Notes: a model not told the origin generated them from the sequence alone. Positions 1-7,913 are shown, counted from the first letter of the stretch. The stretch is DNA of 64,000 nucleotides from Nonomuraea fuscirosea (GCF_003001935.1 NZ_PVNG01000012.1:1-64000), one strand, 5' to 3'. Program-made: numbers and translations.

Positions 1-280
1 CCCCGGCCCCGCCCCCTGCCTCGCCCCCTGCCTCGCCCCCGGACCCGCCCCCGGCCCCGGACCCGCCCCCGCCACCGGACCCGCCCCCGCCACCGGCCCC
101 GGCCCCGCGTCCCACTTCCGCCATGCCGCCGGTCTCGGGCACGCGTCCGGCTTCCGTCATGGACCCCACGTCCGTCGCGCGCCCCGCGTCGGCGTCGGCC
201 GTTACTCCGACGCCGGCCCCCGCGACGGGCTCGGCTTCAGGGGCCGGGAAACGGGCGGTGGTGCGTCGATGGGTGGTCAC
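1..280 (-). CDS. Partial Gly-rich N-terminus, probable large PH-domain membrane protein
   Basis: An open frame begins at GTG (280-278) and runs off the window edge after 93 codons. An AGGGGG motif lies 7 nt before the GTG. The start overlaps the stop of the upstream PH-domain gene by 4 bases (GTGA), so translational coupling is likely. The visible part is an Ala/Glu/Gly-rich tail followed by repeated Gly-Gly-Gly-Ser units, an intrinsically disordered cytoplasmic extension. Bacterial PH-domain pairs of the YdbS/YdbT type are often adjacent, so I infer a YdbT-like protein, but no folded domain is visible. The Gly repeat corresponds to the low-complexity C-rich DNA at 1-120. Confidence 0.55.
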   Translation of the reverse strand, partial: MTTHRRTTARFPAPEAEPVAGAGVGVTADADAGRATDVGSMTEAGRVPETGGMAEVGRGAGAGGGGGSGGGGGSGAGGGSGGEAGGEAGGGAG

Positions 281-771
281 GTCGCGTCCCCCTGGGTGGC
301 GTGCGTGATCGCGGTCAGGCGTTCGGCCAGGCCGGCCGCCACCTCGTGGTCCAGCGCCTCGATCTTGACGGCCCCCGCCGACGACGCCGTCGTCACCGTG
401 ACGTCCGCCAGCCCGAACAGGCGCTGGATCGGCCCCCTCGCGGTGTCCACCCGCTGGATCCGCGACATCGGCGCCACCCGCCAGGTGTGCGTCAGCCAGC
501 CCTTGCGCGTGTAGACCGCCTGGTCGGTGACCTCCCACCGCTCCACCCGGTACGCCGCCCGCGGCGCCCCCACGGCCAGGACCAGGCACCCGGCCGCGAA
601 CACCGCGACCACACAACCCAGCCAGACCGGCCGCTCCGACAGGAACCAGTACGCCGCCACGGCCGCCCCCGCCACCGGCGCCATGAGGATCAGCCACTGC
701 ACGGTCCACCAGGCCACCGCCCGGGGATCGGCCCGGTGCCGCGGCGGCCGCAACGCGGTCGCGCTCATCAT
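277..771 (-). CDS. PH (bPH2) domain membrane protein, YdbS-like
   Basis: 164 aa. Two hydrophobic segments (about residues 23-45 and 50-66, separated by a SERPVW turn) are followed by a beta-rich region with VERWEVTDQAVYTRKGWLTH and RIQRVDTARGPIQRLFGLADV, the signature of the bacterial PH-like domain (DUF304/bPH_2) of YdbS. It is an inner-membrane protein of unknown biochemical role. I start it at the ATG at 771 rather than further upstream: GGAGGAGG sits directly before it, and upstream codons are Arg/Gly-rich readthrough of the neighbouring gene. It overlaps both neighbours by 4 bases, giving a three-gene operon 995 to <1. Confidence 0.8.
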   Translation of the reverse strand: MMSATALRPPRHRADPRAVAWWTVQWLILMAPVAGAAVAAYWFLSERPVWLGCVVAVFAAGCLVLAVGAPRAAYRVERWEVTDQAVYTRKGWLTHTWRVAPMSRIQRVDTARGPIQRLFGLADVTVTTASSAGAVKIEALDHEVAAGLAERLTAITHATQGDAT

Positions 772-995
772 CCCTCCTCCTCCGCCCGCTTCGCGGACGC
801 GCTGACGGCGAGCAGCGCGAAGCCGAGCACGCCGAGCACGATGGAGGCGAACACCTCGTATCCCCGCAGCACGGGAAGGAGGTTGACCACGAGCAGGTCG
901 TGCGCCCACCGCCACCAGCCCAGCAGCGAGTTGATCAGGCCGCCCGCCCCTTGGAGGAGCAGCAGCCAGCCGAATGCCGTCAATGCCGCTTGCAT
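768..995 (-). CDS. Small two-helix membrane protein
   Basis: 75 aa starting MQAALTAFGW. Two long hydrophobic stretches (about 5-25 and 45-66) are separated by a Trp/Arg turn (WWRWAHD), and there is a charged KRAEEEG tail. It is the first gene of the operon with the PH-domain proteins (4-base ATGA overlap). I do not recognise a family. It probably forms a membrane complex or accessory subunit with the PH proteins, inferred from coupling only. The intergenic gap to the divergent kinase gene (996-1104) must hold both promoters. Confidence 0.7.
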   Translation of the reverse strand: MQAALTAFGWLLLLQGAGGLINSLLGWWRWAHDLLVVNLLPVLRGYEVFASIVLGVLGFALLAVSASAKRAEEEG

Positions 996-1104
996 GCCGC
1001 AAGTCTCATCGCGCCGGAACCGCCTCCGCGTCCGCCGTAGGTCTGCGCGGACACCGACTTTGGTCGCTGTCGCCGCGCGCGGACAGGCCGTAACCTCGGT
1101 GAAC

Positions 1105-2352
1105 GTGACGCGACCGCGGGAAGACGGCCTCCGCGCCCACGAATACCGGTGGGCGCTGCCGTCGGTGCTGCTCGGCGACGGCGGCGCGGGCGGGCGGGTG
1201 CGGCGCTCGACCCGCGACTGGATCGTCGACACCGCCATGTTCCTGTTCGCCTGCGGCCTGACGTTCCTGTCGATGGTGGAGCTCGACGCGCAGAACCAGC
1301 CGGTGCCGCTGATGGCGGTCGAGCAGGTGACGGGGGCGCTCTCGTGCGTGTCGGTGTGGCTGCGGCGCAGGTGGCCGGTCGGCCTCGCGGTGGTGCTCGC
1401 CGTGCTCTCGTCCTATCTGGAGCTGGTCGGCGGCGCCGCGGTGGTCGCGCTGTTCACGGTGGCGGTGCACCGGCCGTTCAAGGTGTCGGGGCCGGTCACC
1501 CTGCTCAACCTGCTCACCCTGGCCCCGTACGTCGTCCTGCGCCCGCAGACCGACATGGAGCGAGGGTGGGCGGCGGCGCTCGGCGTCGCGGTCGTGCTGA
1601 CCGTCTTCGCGTGGGGCATCGTGGTCAGGGCTAGGCGTCAGCTCGTCTGGTCGCTCAGGCAGCGCGCCGACGGCGCCGCCGAGGAGGCCAAACGGCTCGA
1701 ACGCGAGCGCATCGCCAGGGAGATGCACGACGTGCTGGCCCACCGCATCTCGATGCTCAGCCTGCACGCGGGGGCGCTGGAGTTCCGGCCCGACGCGCCC
1801 GCGGCCGAGATCGCCAGGGCGGCCGGGGCGATCAGGACCAACGCCCACCTGGCGCTGCAGGATCTGCGCGAGGTGATTGGCGTGCTGCGCCACTCCGCGC
1901 CCGACGGCGACGAGGTGGTGCCCGACCGGCCGCAGCCCACGCTCGCCGACCTGCCGGCGCTGGTCGAGGAGTGCCGTCATGCGGGCATGGACGTCCAGCT
2001 CGACCAGCGGGTCGCGGGCGCGCCGGAAGGGCTGGGCCGTAACCTCTACCGCATCGTCCAGGAGGCGCTCACCAACGCCCGCAAGCACGCGGGCGCGGTG
2101 CCGGTGCGCGTCGTCGTGGCGGGCGAGCGGGGCAAGGAGCTGTCCGTGGAGGTGAGCAACCCCCTGTGGGCGCGGCAGCCGGCGCGCATTCCCGGGCGCA
2201 TCCCCGGCGCGGGGGCCGGGCTGATCGGGCTGACGGAGCGGGCCGAGCTCGCGGGCGGCCGGCTCGAGCACGGCGCGACGCCGCAGGGGGAGTTCGTGGT
2301 ACGCGCCTGGCTGCCGTGGCCGGTGGAGACGACTCGGGAGGACGACACATGA
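1105..2352 (+). CDS. Sensor histidine kinase (NarL-type, HisKA_3)
   Basis: 415 aa. After a short soluble N-terminus there are several membrane helices (about residues 38-180), then a charged linker and the HisKA_3 dimerisation box EMHDVLAHRISMLSLHAG with the phospho-accepting His near residue 206. A HATPase_c domain follows, with N box NLYRIVQEALTNARKHA and a G-rich GAGAGLIGLTERAELAGG box. It phosphorylates the response regulator encoded next, overlapped by ATGA at 2349-2352. Start: GTG 1105 or GTG 1099 are both in frame and neither has a strong SD; upstream the frame is an antisense shadow of the PH operon. The ligand is unknown. Confidence 0.88.
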   Translation: MTRPREDGLRAHEYRWALPSVLLGDGGAGGRVRRSTRDWIVDTAMFLFACGLTFLSMVELDAQNQPVPLMAVEQVTGALSCVSVWLRRRWPVGLAVVLAVLSSYLELVGGAAVVALFTVAVHRPFKVSGPVTLLNLLTLAPYVVLRPQTDMERGWAAALGVAVVLTVFAWGIVVRARRQLVWSLRQRADGAAEEAKRLERERIAREMHDVLAHRISMLSLHAGALEFRPDAPAAEIARAAGAIRTNAHLALQDLREVIGVLRHSAPDGDEVVPDRPQPTLADLPALVEECRHAGMDVQLDQRVAGAPEGLGRNLYRIVQEALTNARKHAGAVPVRVVVAGERGKELSVEVSNPLWARQPARIPGRIPGAGAGLIGLTERAELAGGRLEHGATPQGEFVVRAWLPWPVETTREDDT

Positions 2353-3032
2353 GCACGCCCGCCGCGGAGCACACCGGCGCGCAGCCCGTCAGGGTGCTGA
2401 TCGTGGACGACGACGCGATGGTGCGCGCGGGGCTGTCGATGATCCTCGGCGGCGTGGCCGACATCGAGATCGTCGCGGAGGCCGGCGACGGCTCCGAGGT
2501 GCCGCCCCTGGTGGCCGAGCACCGGCCCGACGTCGTGCTGATGGACATCCGCATGCCGGGCATCGACGGGCTCACCGCCACCGAGACGCTGCGCCGCAGG
2601 CCCGCGCCGCCCGAGGTGGTGGTGCTGACCACGTTCCACGCCGACGCCCAGGTGCTGCGGGCGCTGCGCGCGGGGGCGGCCGGGTTCCTGCTGAAGGACA
2701 TCGCGCCCGGTGACCTGGTCCAGGCGATCAGGAAGGTGGCCTCGGGCGAGCCGATCCTGTCGCCGGCGGTGACCCGGCAGCTCATCACCCACGTCTCCGA
2801 CGGCGGCGCGGACGAGCGCACCCACCGGTCGAGGAAGCTGCTCGACCGGCTGAGCGAGCGGGAGCGCGAGGTCGCCATGGCCGTCGGGCAGGGCAGGTCC
2901 AACGCCGAGATCGGGCGCGAGCTGTACATGAGCGTGCCCACGGTCAAGGCGCACGTCTCCCGGATCCTGACCAAGCTGGAGCTCAACAACCGGGTCCAGG
3001 TGGCGCTGCTCGTCTACGACGCGGGCTCGTAG
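2349..3032 (+). CDS. NarL/FixJ-family response regulator
   Basis: 227 aa. Receiver domain residues 15-130 with acidic pocket VDDDA, phospho-acceptor Asp in LMDIRMPG, Thr/Ser switch in VVVLTTFHA and the Lys of FLLKDIA. A LuxR-type helix-turn-helix follows at 165-225 (LSEREREVAMAVGQGRSNAE, SVPTVKAHVSRILTKL). It is the cognate partner of the kinase at 1105-2352 by overlap. The 3' end runs 19 bases into the 3' end of the convergent phosphotransferase gene, with no room for a terminator between them. Confidence 0.93.
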   Translation: MSTPAAEHTGAQPVRVLIVDDDAMVRAGLSMILGGVADIEIVAEAGDGSEVPPLVAEHRPDVVLMDIRMPGIDGLTATETLRRRPAPPEVVVLTTFHADAQVLRALRAGAAGFLLKDIAPGDLVQAIRKVASGEPILSPAVTRQLITHVSDGGADERTHRSRKLLDRLSEREREVAMAVGQGRSNAEIGRELYMSVPTVKAHVSRILTKLELNNRVQVALLVYDAGS

Positions 3033-4090
3033 CCGGCCAGCAGTTCCTCGATGGTGGCCCGGTGCAGCACCATGTCGTCGGGGTCGTCCGGCATGGTCTG
3101 CTCGCCGAAGCGGATCCTGCGCTGCCAGATCCTGGCCATGATGACGCCGTGCCGCAGGGCGGCGTACAACTCGTAGAAGTGCAGGTGGCGCGGCTCGTAC
3201 CCGGTCAGGTCGCGGTAGGTGCGGCAGACGTCCTCCGCGCGCATGAAGCCGGGCATGCCGGGCAGGCCGCCGCCGGTGGTGAGGTCCTGGAAGAAGCGGT
3301 GTAAGAAGATCATCCAGGACAGGTCCAGCTCGCACGGCCCCACCGCGGCCATCTCCCAGTCGAACACCGCGACCGGGGTGAAGTCCTGGAACATCAGGTT
3401 GCCGATCCTGGCGTCGCCCCAGAGCAGCACGTCGGGCCCCGGATCGTCCGGCCAGAGCTGTTCCAGCCGGTCGAAGGCCCGCTCCAGCAGGGGAATGCGG
3501 TGCGCGCCGTGCGCCCACTCGTAGTAGGCGCGCTGCGCGTCGACGTGCGCGCGCAGCCCTGGAGCCCCGAACGGGGCCAGCTCGGCCGGGGTGAACGCGG
3601 TCCGGTGCAGCGCGGCCAGCACGGCCACGCTGCCGTCCTGCAGCCGGCGCTGGTCCTCGGGGGAGGCGTCGTACAACCAGCCGCCGAACGTGTACGGCAT
3701 CACGTCCGCCGGGACCTCGCCCTCGGCCCGCTCCATGACGAAGAACGGCGTGCCGAGCGGCCCGGGATCCGGCTCGAACCAGAGCGTGCGCGGCGCTGGA
3801 ATCCCAGCTTTTTCCCTGGCCAGGCGCATGATGGTGAACTGGGCCTCCAGGTCGTAGGAGGGAAAGACCGGAATGGCTTCCGGCGCTGGTGCGAGCCTGG
3901 CCACGCAGCGGGTGGCGCGCCCGTTCCAGGTGGCGGTGAAGAACAGGGTCTCGCTCGACATGCCGTTCTCCGACGGCCTGGACATCTCGGACACCGTGGC
4001 GCCGTCACCGACCTTGGCGCGCAGCCACGTGGTGGCGCGCCGGCGCAGTTCTTCCAGGTCACGGGTGGAGGTGCGCATCTGCTCCGTCAC
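3014..4090 (-). CDS. APH/ACAD10-type phosphotransferase family protein
   Basis: 358 aa protein of the aminoglycoside phosphotransferase/choline-kinase fold. The catalytic loop reads LLWGDARIGNLMFQ: the Asp and Asn of the Brenner motif are present, but the usual His is Trp, as in the ACAD10/11-like branch. The metal-binding DFG equivalent is VAVFDWEMAAVGP. The N-terminal lobe contains TRCVARLAP and FFVMERAEG. GTG 4090 is chosen because GGGAGG lies 6 nt upstream; an ATG at 4078 is the alternative. Substrate unknown; acyl-CoA or hydroxyacyl substrates are possible by family. A palindrome CAAGCGCTTG lies at 4142-4151 in the shared upstream region. Confidence 0.82.
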   Translation of the reverse strand: MTEQMRTSTRDLEELRRRATTWLRAKVGDGATVSEMSRPSENGMSSETLFFTATWNGRATRCVARLAPAPEAIPVFPSYDLEAQFTIMRLAREKAGIPAPRTLWFEPDPGPLGTPFFVMERAEGEVPADVMPYTFGGWLYDASPEDQRRLQDGSVAVLAALHRTAFTPAELAPFGAPGLRAHVDAQRAYYEWAHGAHRIPLLERAFDRLEQLWPDDPGPDVLLWGDARIGNLMFQDFTPVAVFDWEMAAVGPCELDLSWMIFLHRFFQDLTTGGGLPGMPGFMRAEDVCRTYRDLTGYEPRHLHFYELYAALRHGVIMARIWQRRIRFGEQTMPDDPDDMVLHRATIEELLAGYEPAS

Positions 4091-4141
4091 GACGGGCCTC
4101 CCGGATGGACATCTGTCCTTCGACAGTCGTATACCGCCTAG

Positions 4142-4151
4142 CAAGCGCTTG
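4142..4151. promoter_or_regulatory. Palindrome CAAGCGCTTG, LacI/GalR-like core
   Basis: A perfect 10-bp palindrome in the divergent region between the phosphotransferase (start 4090) and the NYN gene (start 4235). AAGCGCTT is the core of many LacI/GalR-family operators. No LacI-family gene is in the window, so binding is speculation. Confidence 0.3.
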
Positions 4152-4234
4152 TCCATATACGGGTGGTCGTTACGGTCAGGTACGCAACAGCCGTACCCTT
4201 GTCTGAAAGGGCATGTCACGAAGGGACAAGTGGG

Positions 4235-5557
4235 ATGAGTTCAGCGGGTGAAGGCCTGTCTCGCCCGCTTCCCGAGCAGGTGCGGCTCAACGTGGTCGAT
4301 CTGGCCTCTCAGGTTCTCGGGACGATGCCCGCTGCCTCGGTGCCTCCGCCCCTGCGCGGCATCGCCAAGTTCGATCCCCGCAAACGGGCCAAGCTGGGCA
4401 GCGCGCCCATCGCGGCGCAGCTGGAGAACGACAAGAAGTTCCGTGAGCTGGTCGCCGAGTCCGTGGCCGCCGGCTGGCCCGAGCTGGTCGCCTCGCTGGC
4501 CGAGGGCAACGTGCCGCCCGCCGCCGATCCCGTGCTCGTGGCCGCGGCGGCCTATCTCACCCGGCCGCCCGGCTGGGAGGAGATGATCGAGACCGCCCGC
4601 GCCGACCTGGAGCGCTCCGCCGTCGCGGCCGAGGGCTCGGAGCGCGAGGAGGTGGTGGCCCGGCTGCGCGAGCAGCTGGCCACGCAGAAGAGCGCCGCCA
4701 AGGAGGAGGCCGACCGGCTGCGCGAGCAGATCAGGGCGGCCCGCGCGGAGAACTCCGACCTGCGCCGCAAGCTGCACGACGCCCGCGAGCGCGCGAAGGG
4801 CGCGGTGCGCCGCGCCGAGGAGATGGAGCAGGCCGCCGAGGAGGCCAGGCACGCCGCCACCGCCGCGGGCAGCGCGGGCGAGTCCGAGCTGCGCCGGCTG
4901 CGCGAGCGGCTGGCCGACGTGGAGAAGCAGCTCGAAGCCTCACGCCGGGCCGCCCGCGAGGGCAGGAGCATCGAGGACGCCCGCGTACGGGTGCTGCTCG
5001 ACGCGCTGCAGGACGCCTCGGCCGGGCTGCGCCGCGAGCTGGCCCTGCCCACCACGATCAGCCGGCCGGCCGACTCGGTCGCCGCGGTCACCGGCGAGCG
5101 CCCCGGCGTGCGCGGCGTCCCCGCGCGGGCCCTGGCCGACGACGACCCGCAGCTGCTCGACCAGCTGCTCGCCCTGCCCCAGGTGCACCTGATCATCGAC
5201 GGCTACAACGTCACCAAGACCGGCTACGGCACCCTCACCCTGGCCGACCAGCGCAACCGGCTCATGACCGGGCTCGGCGGGCTGGTGGCGCAGACCAGGG
5301 TCGAGGTGACCGTGGTGTTCGACGGGGCGGAGCTCAACGCCCCCGTGCAGGTGACGGCCCCCCGCGGGGTGCGGGTGCTGTTCAGCGCGCCGGGGGAGAT
5401 CGCCGACGACCTCATCCGCCAGCTCGTCCGCGCCGAACCGCCGGGCCGGGCCATGGCCGTGGTGTCGTCGGACCGCGAGGTCGCCGAGTCCGTCAGGCGG
5501 ATGGGCGCCAGACCCGTTCCGTCAGGTTTGCTGCTGCGCAGGCTCGGTCGCGCCTAA
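4235..5557 (+). CDS. NYN-domain (YacP-like) putative RNase with coiled coil
   Basis: 440 aa. The N-terminal part (1-110) is globular; residues about 130-260 form a strong Glu/Arg/Ala coiled coil (EEADRLREQIRAARAENSD and similar heptads). The C-terminal 120 residues are an NYN/PIN-like nuclease domain: LIIDGYNVTKTGYG near residue 318, VVFDGAEL near 360 and AVVSSDREVAESVRRMGARP, carrying the acidic residues expected for metal-dependent RNA cleavage. Related YacP/Rae1 proteins act on RNA or ribosomes in Firmicutes. Start ATG 4235 follows GGGACAAGTGGG; earlier in-frame codons lack an SD. Probably cytoplasmic. Confidence 0.85.
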   Translation: MSSAGEGLSRPLPEQVRLNVVDLASQVLGTMPAASVPPPLRGIAKFDPRKRAKLGSAPIAAQLENDKKFRELVAESVAAGWPELVASLAEGNVPPAADPVLVAAAAYLTRPPGWEEMIETARADLERSAVAAEGSEREEVVARLREQLATQKSAAKEEADRLREQIRAARAENSDLRRKLHDARERAKGAVRRAEEMEQAAEEARHAATAAGSAGESELRRLRERLADVEKQLEASRRAAREGRSIEDARVRVLLDALQDASAGLRRELALPTTISRPADSVAAVTGERPGVRGVPARALADDDPQLLDQLLALPQVHLIIDGYNVTKTGYGTLTLADQRNRLMTGLGGLVAQTRVEVTVVFDGAELNAPVQVTAPRGVRVLFSAPGEIADDLIRQLVRAEPPGRAMAVVSSDREVAESVRRMGARPVPSGLLLRRLGRA

Positions 5558-5611
5558 GTTACGAAATGGCGGATTTGATGAACCACACCCGCCACTTCTG
5601 TACTATTTCGC

Positions 5612-5630
5612 CCCAGGTATAATCCCTGGG
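5612..5630 (+). promoter_or_regulatory. TATAAT -10 box inside an inverted repeat
   Basis: CCCAGG and CCTGGG form a perfect 6-bp inverted repeat around TATAATC (consensus -10 TATAAT at 5618-5623), 11 bases before the NlpC/P60 start codon and overlapping its SD (GGGAGG). A protein bound here, or the RNA hairpin, would block initiation. A second possible -10 (TACTAT, 5601-5606) lies upstream. Confidence 0.45.
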
Positions 5631-5640
5631 AGGCGACACA

Positions 5641-6615
5641 GTGAGGTTTGGCCGGGTGCCGGTGGCCACGGGTCTCGCGTTCGGGCTGATGCTGATCCCC
5701 ATGGGGGCGGCCACAGCTGACCCCAAGCCCACGCTCGCGCAGGCGAAGGCCAAGCTCGACAAGCTCAACGACAAGGCCGACAAGGTCGTCGACCGTTACA
5801 ACACGGCGACCGAGCGCTACAAGAAGGCCCGGTCCACGTACGGCGAGCTGAACACGAGCTACAAGCGCAAACTGGCGACGGTCGCGGACCTGCGGGCGGA
5901 GGTCGTCGGCATGGCGGTCTCCAGCTACCAGGCCGGCAACGACGTCACCTCATGGCCCGGTATCTTCGGCTCGCCCGACCCGCAGGACATGCTCGCCGGG
6001 CTGGCCCTGGCCGGGCAGGTCTCGCAGGAGAAGGCCGAGAAGCTGGCGGCCTTCGACCGGGAGAACCGGGGCCTGAAGGTCGAGCGCGGCAAGGCGCAGA
6101 AGGCGCTGCAGGACGCCGACAAGGAACGCGACGCGGTCGAGAAGGAACGCTCGGAGATCCTGAAGCTGATCAAGGATCAGAAGAAACTGCTGGAGAAGCT
6201 GGGCGCCTACAACCCGGGTAACCCCAACAGCGTGGGCCTCAAGTACACCGGCCCCGCCTCGGGCAGCGCGGCGGCGGCGCTGCGGTTCGCGTTCGCGCAG
6301 GTGGGCAAGCCCTACCGGTTCGGCGGCACGGGCCCGGGCGCGTACGACTGCTCGGGGCTGACCCAGGCGGCCTGGCGGGCGGCCGGGGTATCGCTGCCCC
6401 GGACGACGTGGCAGCAGTGGTCGTGGGGCGCCAGCCGCAAGGTGGACATCAAGTCGCTGCAGCCCGGTGACCTCATCTTCAGCGCGGGGCTGGGGCACGT
6501 CAGCATGTACGCGGGCAACGGGCAGATCGTGCACGCGCCGCAGACGGGCGACGTCGTCAAGGTGGTCAAGCTCTCGGCGTACGGCAGCACCCTGGTGGGG
6601 GCCGTCCGCCCGTAA
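5641..6615 (+). CDS. Secreted NlpC/P60 endopeptidase with coiled-coil N-terminus
   Basis: 324 aa, RipA/Spr-type peptidoglycan hydrolase. A signal peptide (about 1-28, cleavage after TATA-like residues) is followed by a long Lys/Glu coiled coil (30-190) and the NlpC/P60 domain (about 205-324): catalytic Cys in AYDCSGLTQ, His in GLGHVSMYAG, third polar residue in QIVHAPQTGD. It cleaves D-Glu-meso-DAP-type stem peptide bonds. The start is GTG 5641 with GGGAGG 8 nt upstream. The 83-bp upstream gap holds a TATAAT/inverted-repeat promoter; a strong terminator follows at 6627. Confidence 0.93.
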   Translation: MRFGRVPVATGLAFGLMLIPMGAATADPKPTLAQAKAKLDKLNDKADKVVDRYNTATERYKKARSTYGELNTSYKRKLATVADLRAEVVGMAVSSYQAGNDVTSWPGIFGSPDPQDMLAGLALAGQVSQEKAEKLAAFDRENRGLKVERGKAQKALQDADKERDAVEKERSEILKLIKDQKKLLEKLGAYNPGNPNSVGLKYTGPASGSAAAALRFAFAQVGKPYRFGGTGPGAYDCSGLTQAAWRAAGVSLPRTTWQQWSWGASRKVDIKSLQPGDLIFSAGLGHVSMYAGNGQIVHAPQTGDVVKVVKLSAYGSTLVGAVRP

Positions 6616-6626
6616 CGCTGGTTTCC

Positions 6627-6671
6627 GGTCCCGCCGTCTCGCCGTTCGCGGCTTCCGGCGGGACCTCTTTT
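6627..6671 (+). terminator. Intrinsic terminator after NlpC/P60 gene
   Basis: GGTCCCGCCG pairs perfectly with CGGCGGGACC across a 19-nt loop and is followed by TCTTTTCTG. It lies 11 bases after the stop codon. Confidence 0.85.
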
Positions 6672-6858
6672 CTGCCTGCTGCTACTATGGATCATCGTTT
6701 CAACGACGGCTTCGGGCAGTGAAGGTCTTTCTTGATCTGCTGCGATGCCTACGGTGTCTGCCGTACATATGCGGATATTTCCCGTGACTCTCCCGTAAGG
6801 CGGTCACATGCCTCGGGAGCGCTCCCAGGTGGAGAACGCATGATTTAGGCGTGAAATC

Positions 6859-6874
6859 TGTGACATAAGCGACA
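6859..6874. promoter_or_regulatory. Degenerate Crp-type site
   Basis: TGTGA-N6-CGACA, one mismatch from TGTGA-N6-TCACA. Its centre is 48 bp upstream of the perfect site at 6907-6922, so two Crp dimers could bind on the same helical face region. Confidence 0.35.
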
Positions 6875-6906
6875 ATTGGGACCTGACAATCTTGGGTCCA
6901 CGCAAG

Positions 6907-6922
6907 TGTGAGCAGGGTCACA
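6907..6922. promoter_or_regulatory. Perfect Crp (cAMP receptor) consensus site
   Basis: TGTGA-GCAGGG-TCACA matches the Crp consensus at all ten half-site bases. Actinobacterial Crp proteins use this consensus, and cell-wall lytic enzyme genes such as rpfA are known targets. The only downstream gene is the NlpC/P60 enzyme at 7326, behind its c-di-AMP riboswitch. The flanking 6672-7006 otherwise shows no gene; it is clearly less GC-rich than the rest of the window. Confidence 0.6.
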
Positions 6923-7006
6923 TTTTCATAACAGAACCTGGTGTTCCAGCAGGGGTTTCGAATCTGACAAAGTCCTCTGTCTGATCTTTACAGCCAGGCT
7001 CACGCT

Positions 7007-7036
7007 TTGCCGATCCTTGAACTTTGCGCGTAGCTT
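7007..7036 (+). promoter_or_regulatory. Candidate sigma-70-like promoter for riboswitch transcript
   Basis: TTGCCG (7007-7012), an 18-bp spacer and TAGCTT (7031-7036). A start near 7043 would give a leader of about 280 nt that contains the riboswitch. Inferred from hexamers only. Confidence 0.4.
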
Positions 7037-7144
7037 CTGGCGTCGTCGCGGTGCACAAGCCATGGCGCCGCGAACCCGCATCGGTCCCCTCCCGATGTGA
7101 GACAGATAGAGATCCGCCGGTCGTCCCCCGATATCCCCATGTTC

Positions 7145-7315
7145 ATCGGGGCTTCGACCTGCCGAATCCGTGCAGCCAGGAGGCACGGAGCCGGGGACCC
7201 AGCGATCCCACGTTTCCCCAGGGATCAGGGGTGAATCGGCGCGCGTATCGCGCCGTAGGGCGACTTCCAGGCCCGAATCCGTCAGCTAACCCGGTAGGCG
7301 TTCGTGGAAGACACA
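7145..7315 (+). ncRNA. ydaO/yuaA c-di-AMP riboswitch
   Basis: The leader carries the hallmark conserved blocks of the actinobacterial ydaO motif in order: CCGAATCCG, GAGCCGGGGACCCA, GGGGTGAATCGG, a GC hairpin, CCGTAGGGCGACTTCCA, then CCCGAATCCGTCAGCTAACC followed by CGGTAGGCG and TGGAAG. CTTCGAC near 7152 can pair with GTGGAAG near 7303 to close the P1 stem. The motif binds c-di-AMP and normally switches off downstream cell-wall hydrolase genes by premature termination; the next gene here is an NlpC/P60 enzyme, as in the family's usual setting. Boundaries are approximate. Confidence 0.9.
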
Positions 7316-7325
7316 AGGAGAAATC

Positions 7326-7910
7326 CTGTCCAGCTCCCTGCAGAACCCCCGTCTGTCCCGCCTTGCCCTGAGTGGCGTAGCGCTCACCATGACCGTGACG
7401 GCCGGAGGTGCCATCCTCCATGCCCCAACGGCTCAGGCGGAGACGACGAGCGAATCGACCGTCACGACGGTGAAAGCGGAAACCACCGCTAAGACCTCGA
7501 AGAAGGTCACGGCCGCCCAGCGAAGGGCAGCCAAGGTCGCTCGGCAGCAAGCGAAGGCCCGCAAGGCCGTCGCCGTGGCCAAGAACCAGATCGGTGACCC
7601 GTATCGGTACGGAGCCACAGGTCCTGGTTCGTTTGACTGCTCCGGTCTCGTCCAGTTCGCCTGGAAACGAGCCGGGGTGAAGCTCCCGCGGGTGGCGAGC
7701 AGCCAGTTCGCCCGCATCAGGAACAAGATCTCCTGGCGGCACCTGAAGCCCGGTGATCTCATGTTCTTCAACGGGCTCGGTCACGTCGGCATGTACGTCG
7801 GCAAGGGCAAGATGATCCACTCGCCTCGGACAGGCGAACGGGTGCGCATCGACAAGCTGGGCGGTTGGCGCAGGTCGTCATTCGTCGGCGCGGTCCGTCC
7901 CGGCATGTGA
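7326..7910 (+). CDS. Secreted NlpC/P60 endopeptidase, probable CTG start
   Basis: 194 aa if started at CTG 7326. AGGAG ends 5 nt before this CTG, and translation from it gives a full signal peptide (a Ser/Arg n-region, hydrophobic core LALSGVALTMTVTAGGAI, cleavage after TAQA). The first ATG (7389) has no SD and falls in the middle of that hydrophobic core; no ATG, GTG or TTG lies in frame between the SD and 7389. A short Lys/Ala-rich stretch (45-80) precedes the NlpC/P60 domain with Cys in FDCSGLVQFAW (about 104) and His in GLGHVGMYVG (about 153). It cleaves peptidoglycan stem peptides; control is by Crp site and c-di-AMP riboswitch upstream. Confidence 0.87.
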   Translation: MSSSLQNPRLSRLALSGVALTMTVTAGGAILHAPTAQAETTSESTVTTVKAETTAKTSKKVTAAQRRAAKVARQQAKARKAVAVAKNQIGDPYRYGATGPGSFDCSGLVQFAWKRAGVKLPRVASSQFARIRNKISWRHLKPGDLMFFNGLGHVGMYVGKGKMIHSPRTGERVRIDKLGGWRRSSFVGAVRPGM

Positions 7911-7913
7911 AGA

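Noticed and set aside
1006..2271. 421-codon minus-strand frame
   Set aside because: Antisense to the sensor kinase; His/Arg-rich with no domain.
5558..5640. Second c-di-AMP riboswitch before the first NlpC/P60 gene
   Set aside because: Only 83 nt are available and none of the ydaO conserved blocks is present.
6700..7186. Small minus-strand frames of 73 and 86 codons in the Crp/riboswitch leader
   Set aside because: No SD or family resemblance, and they overlap conserved regulatory sequence.
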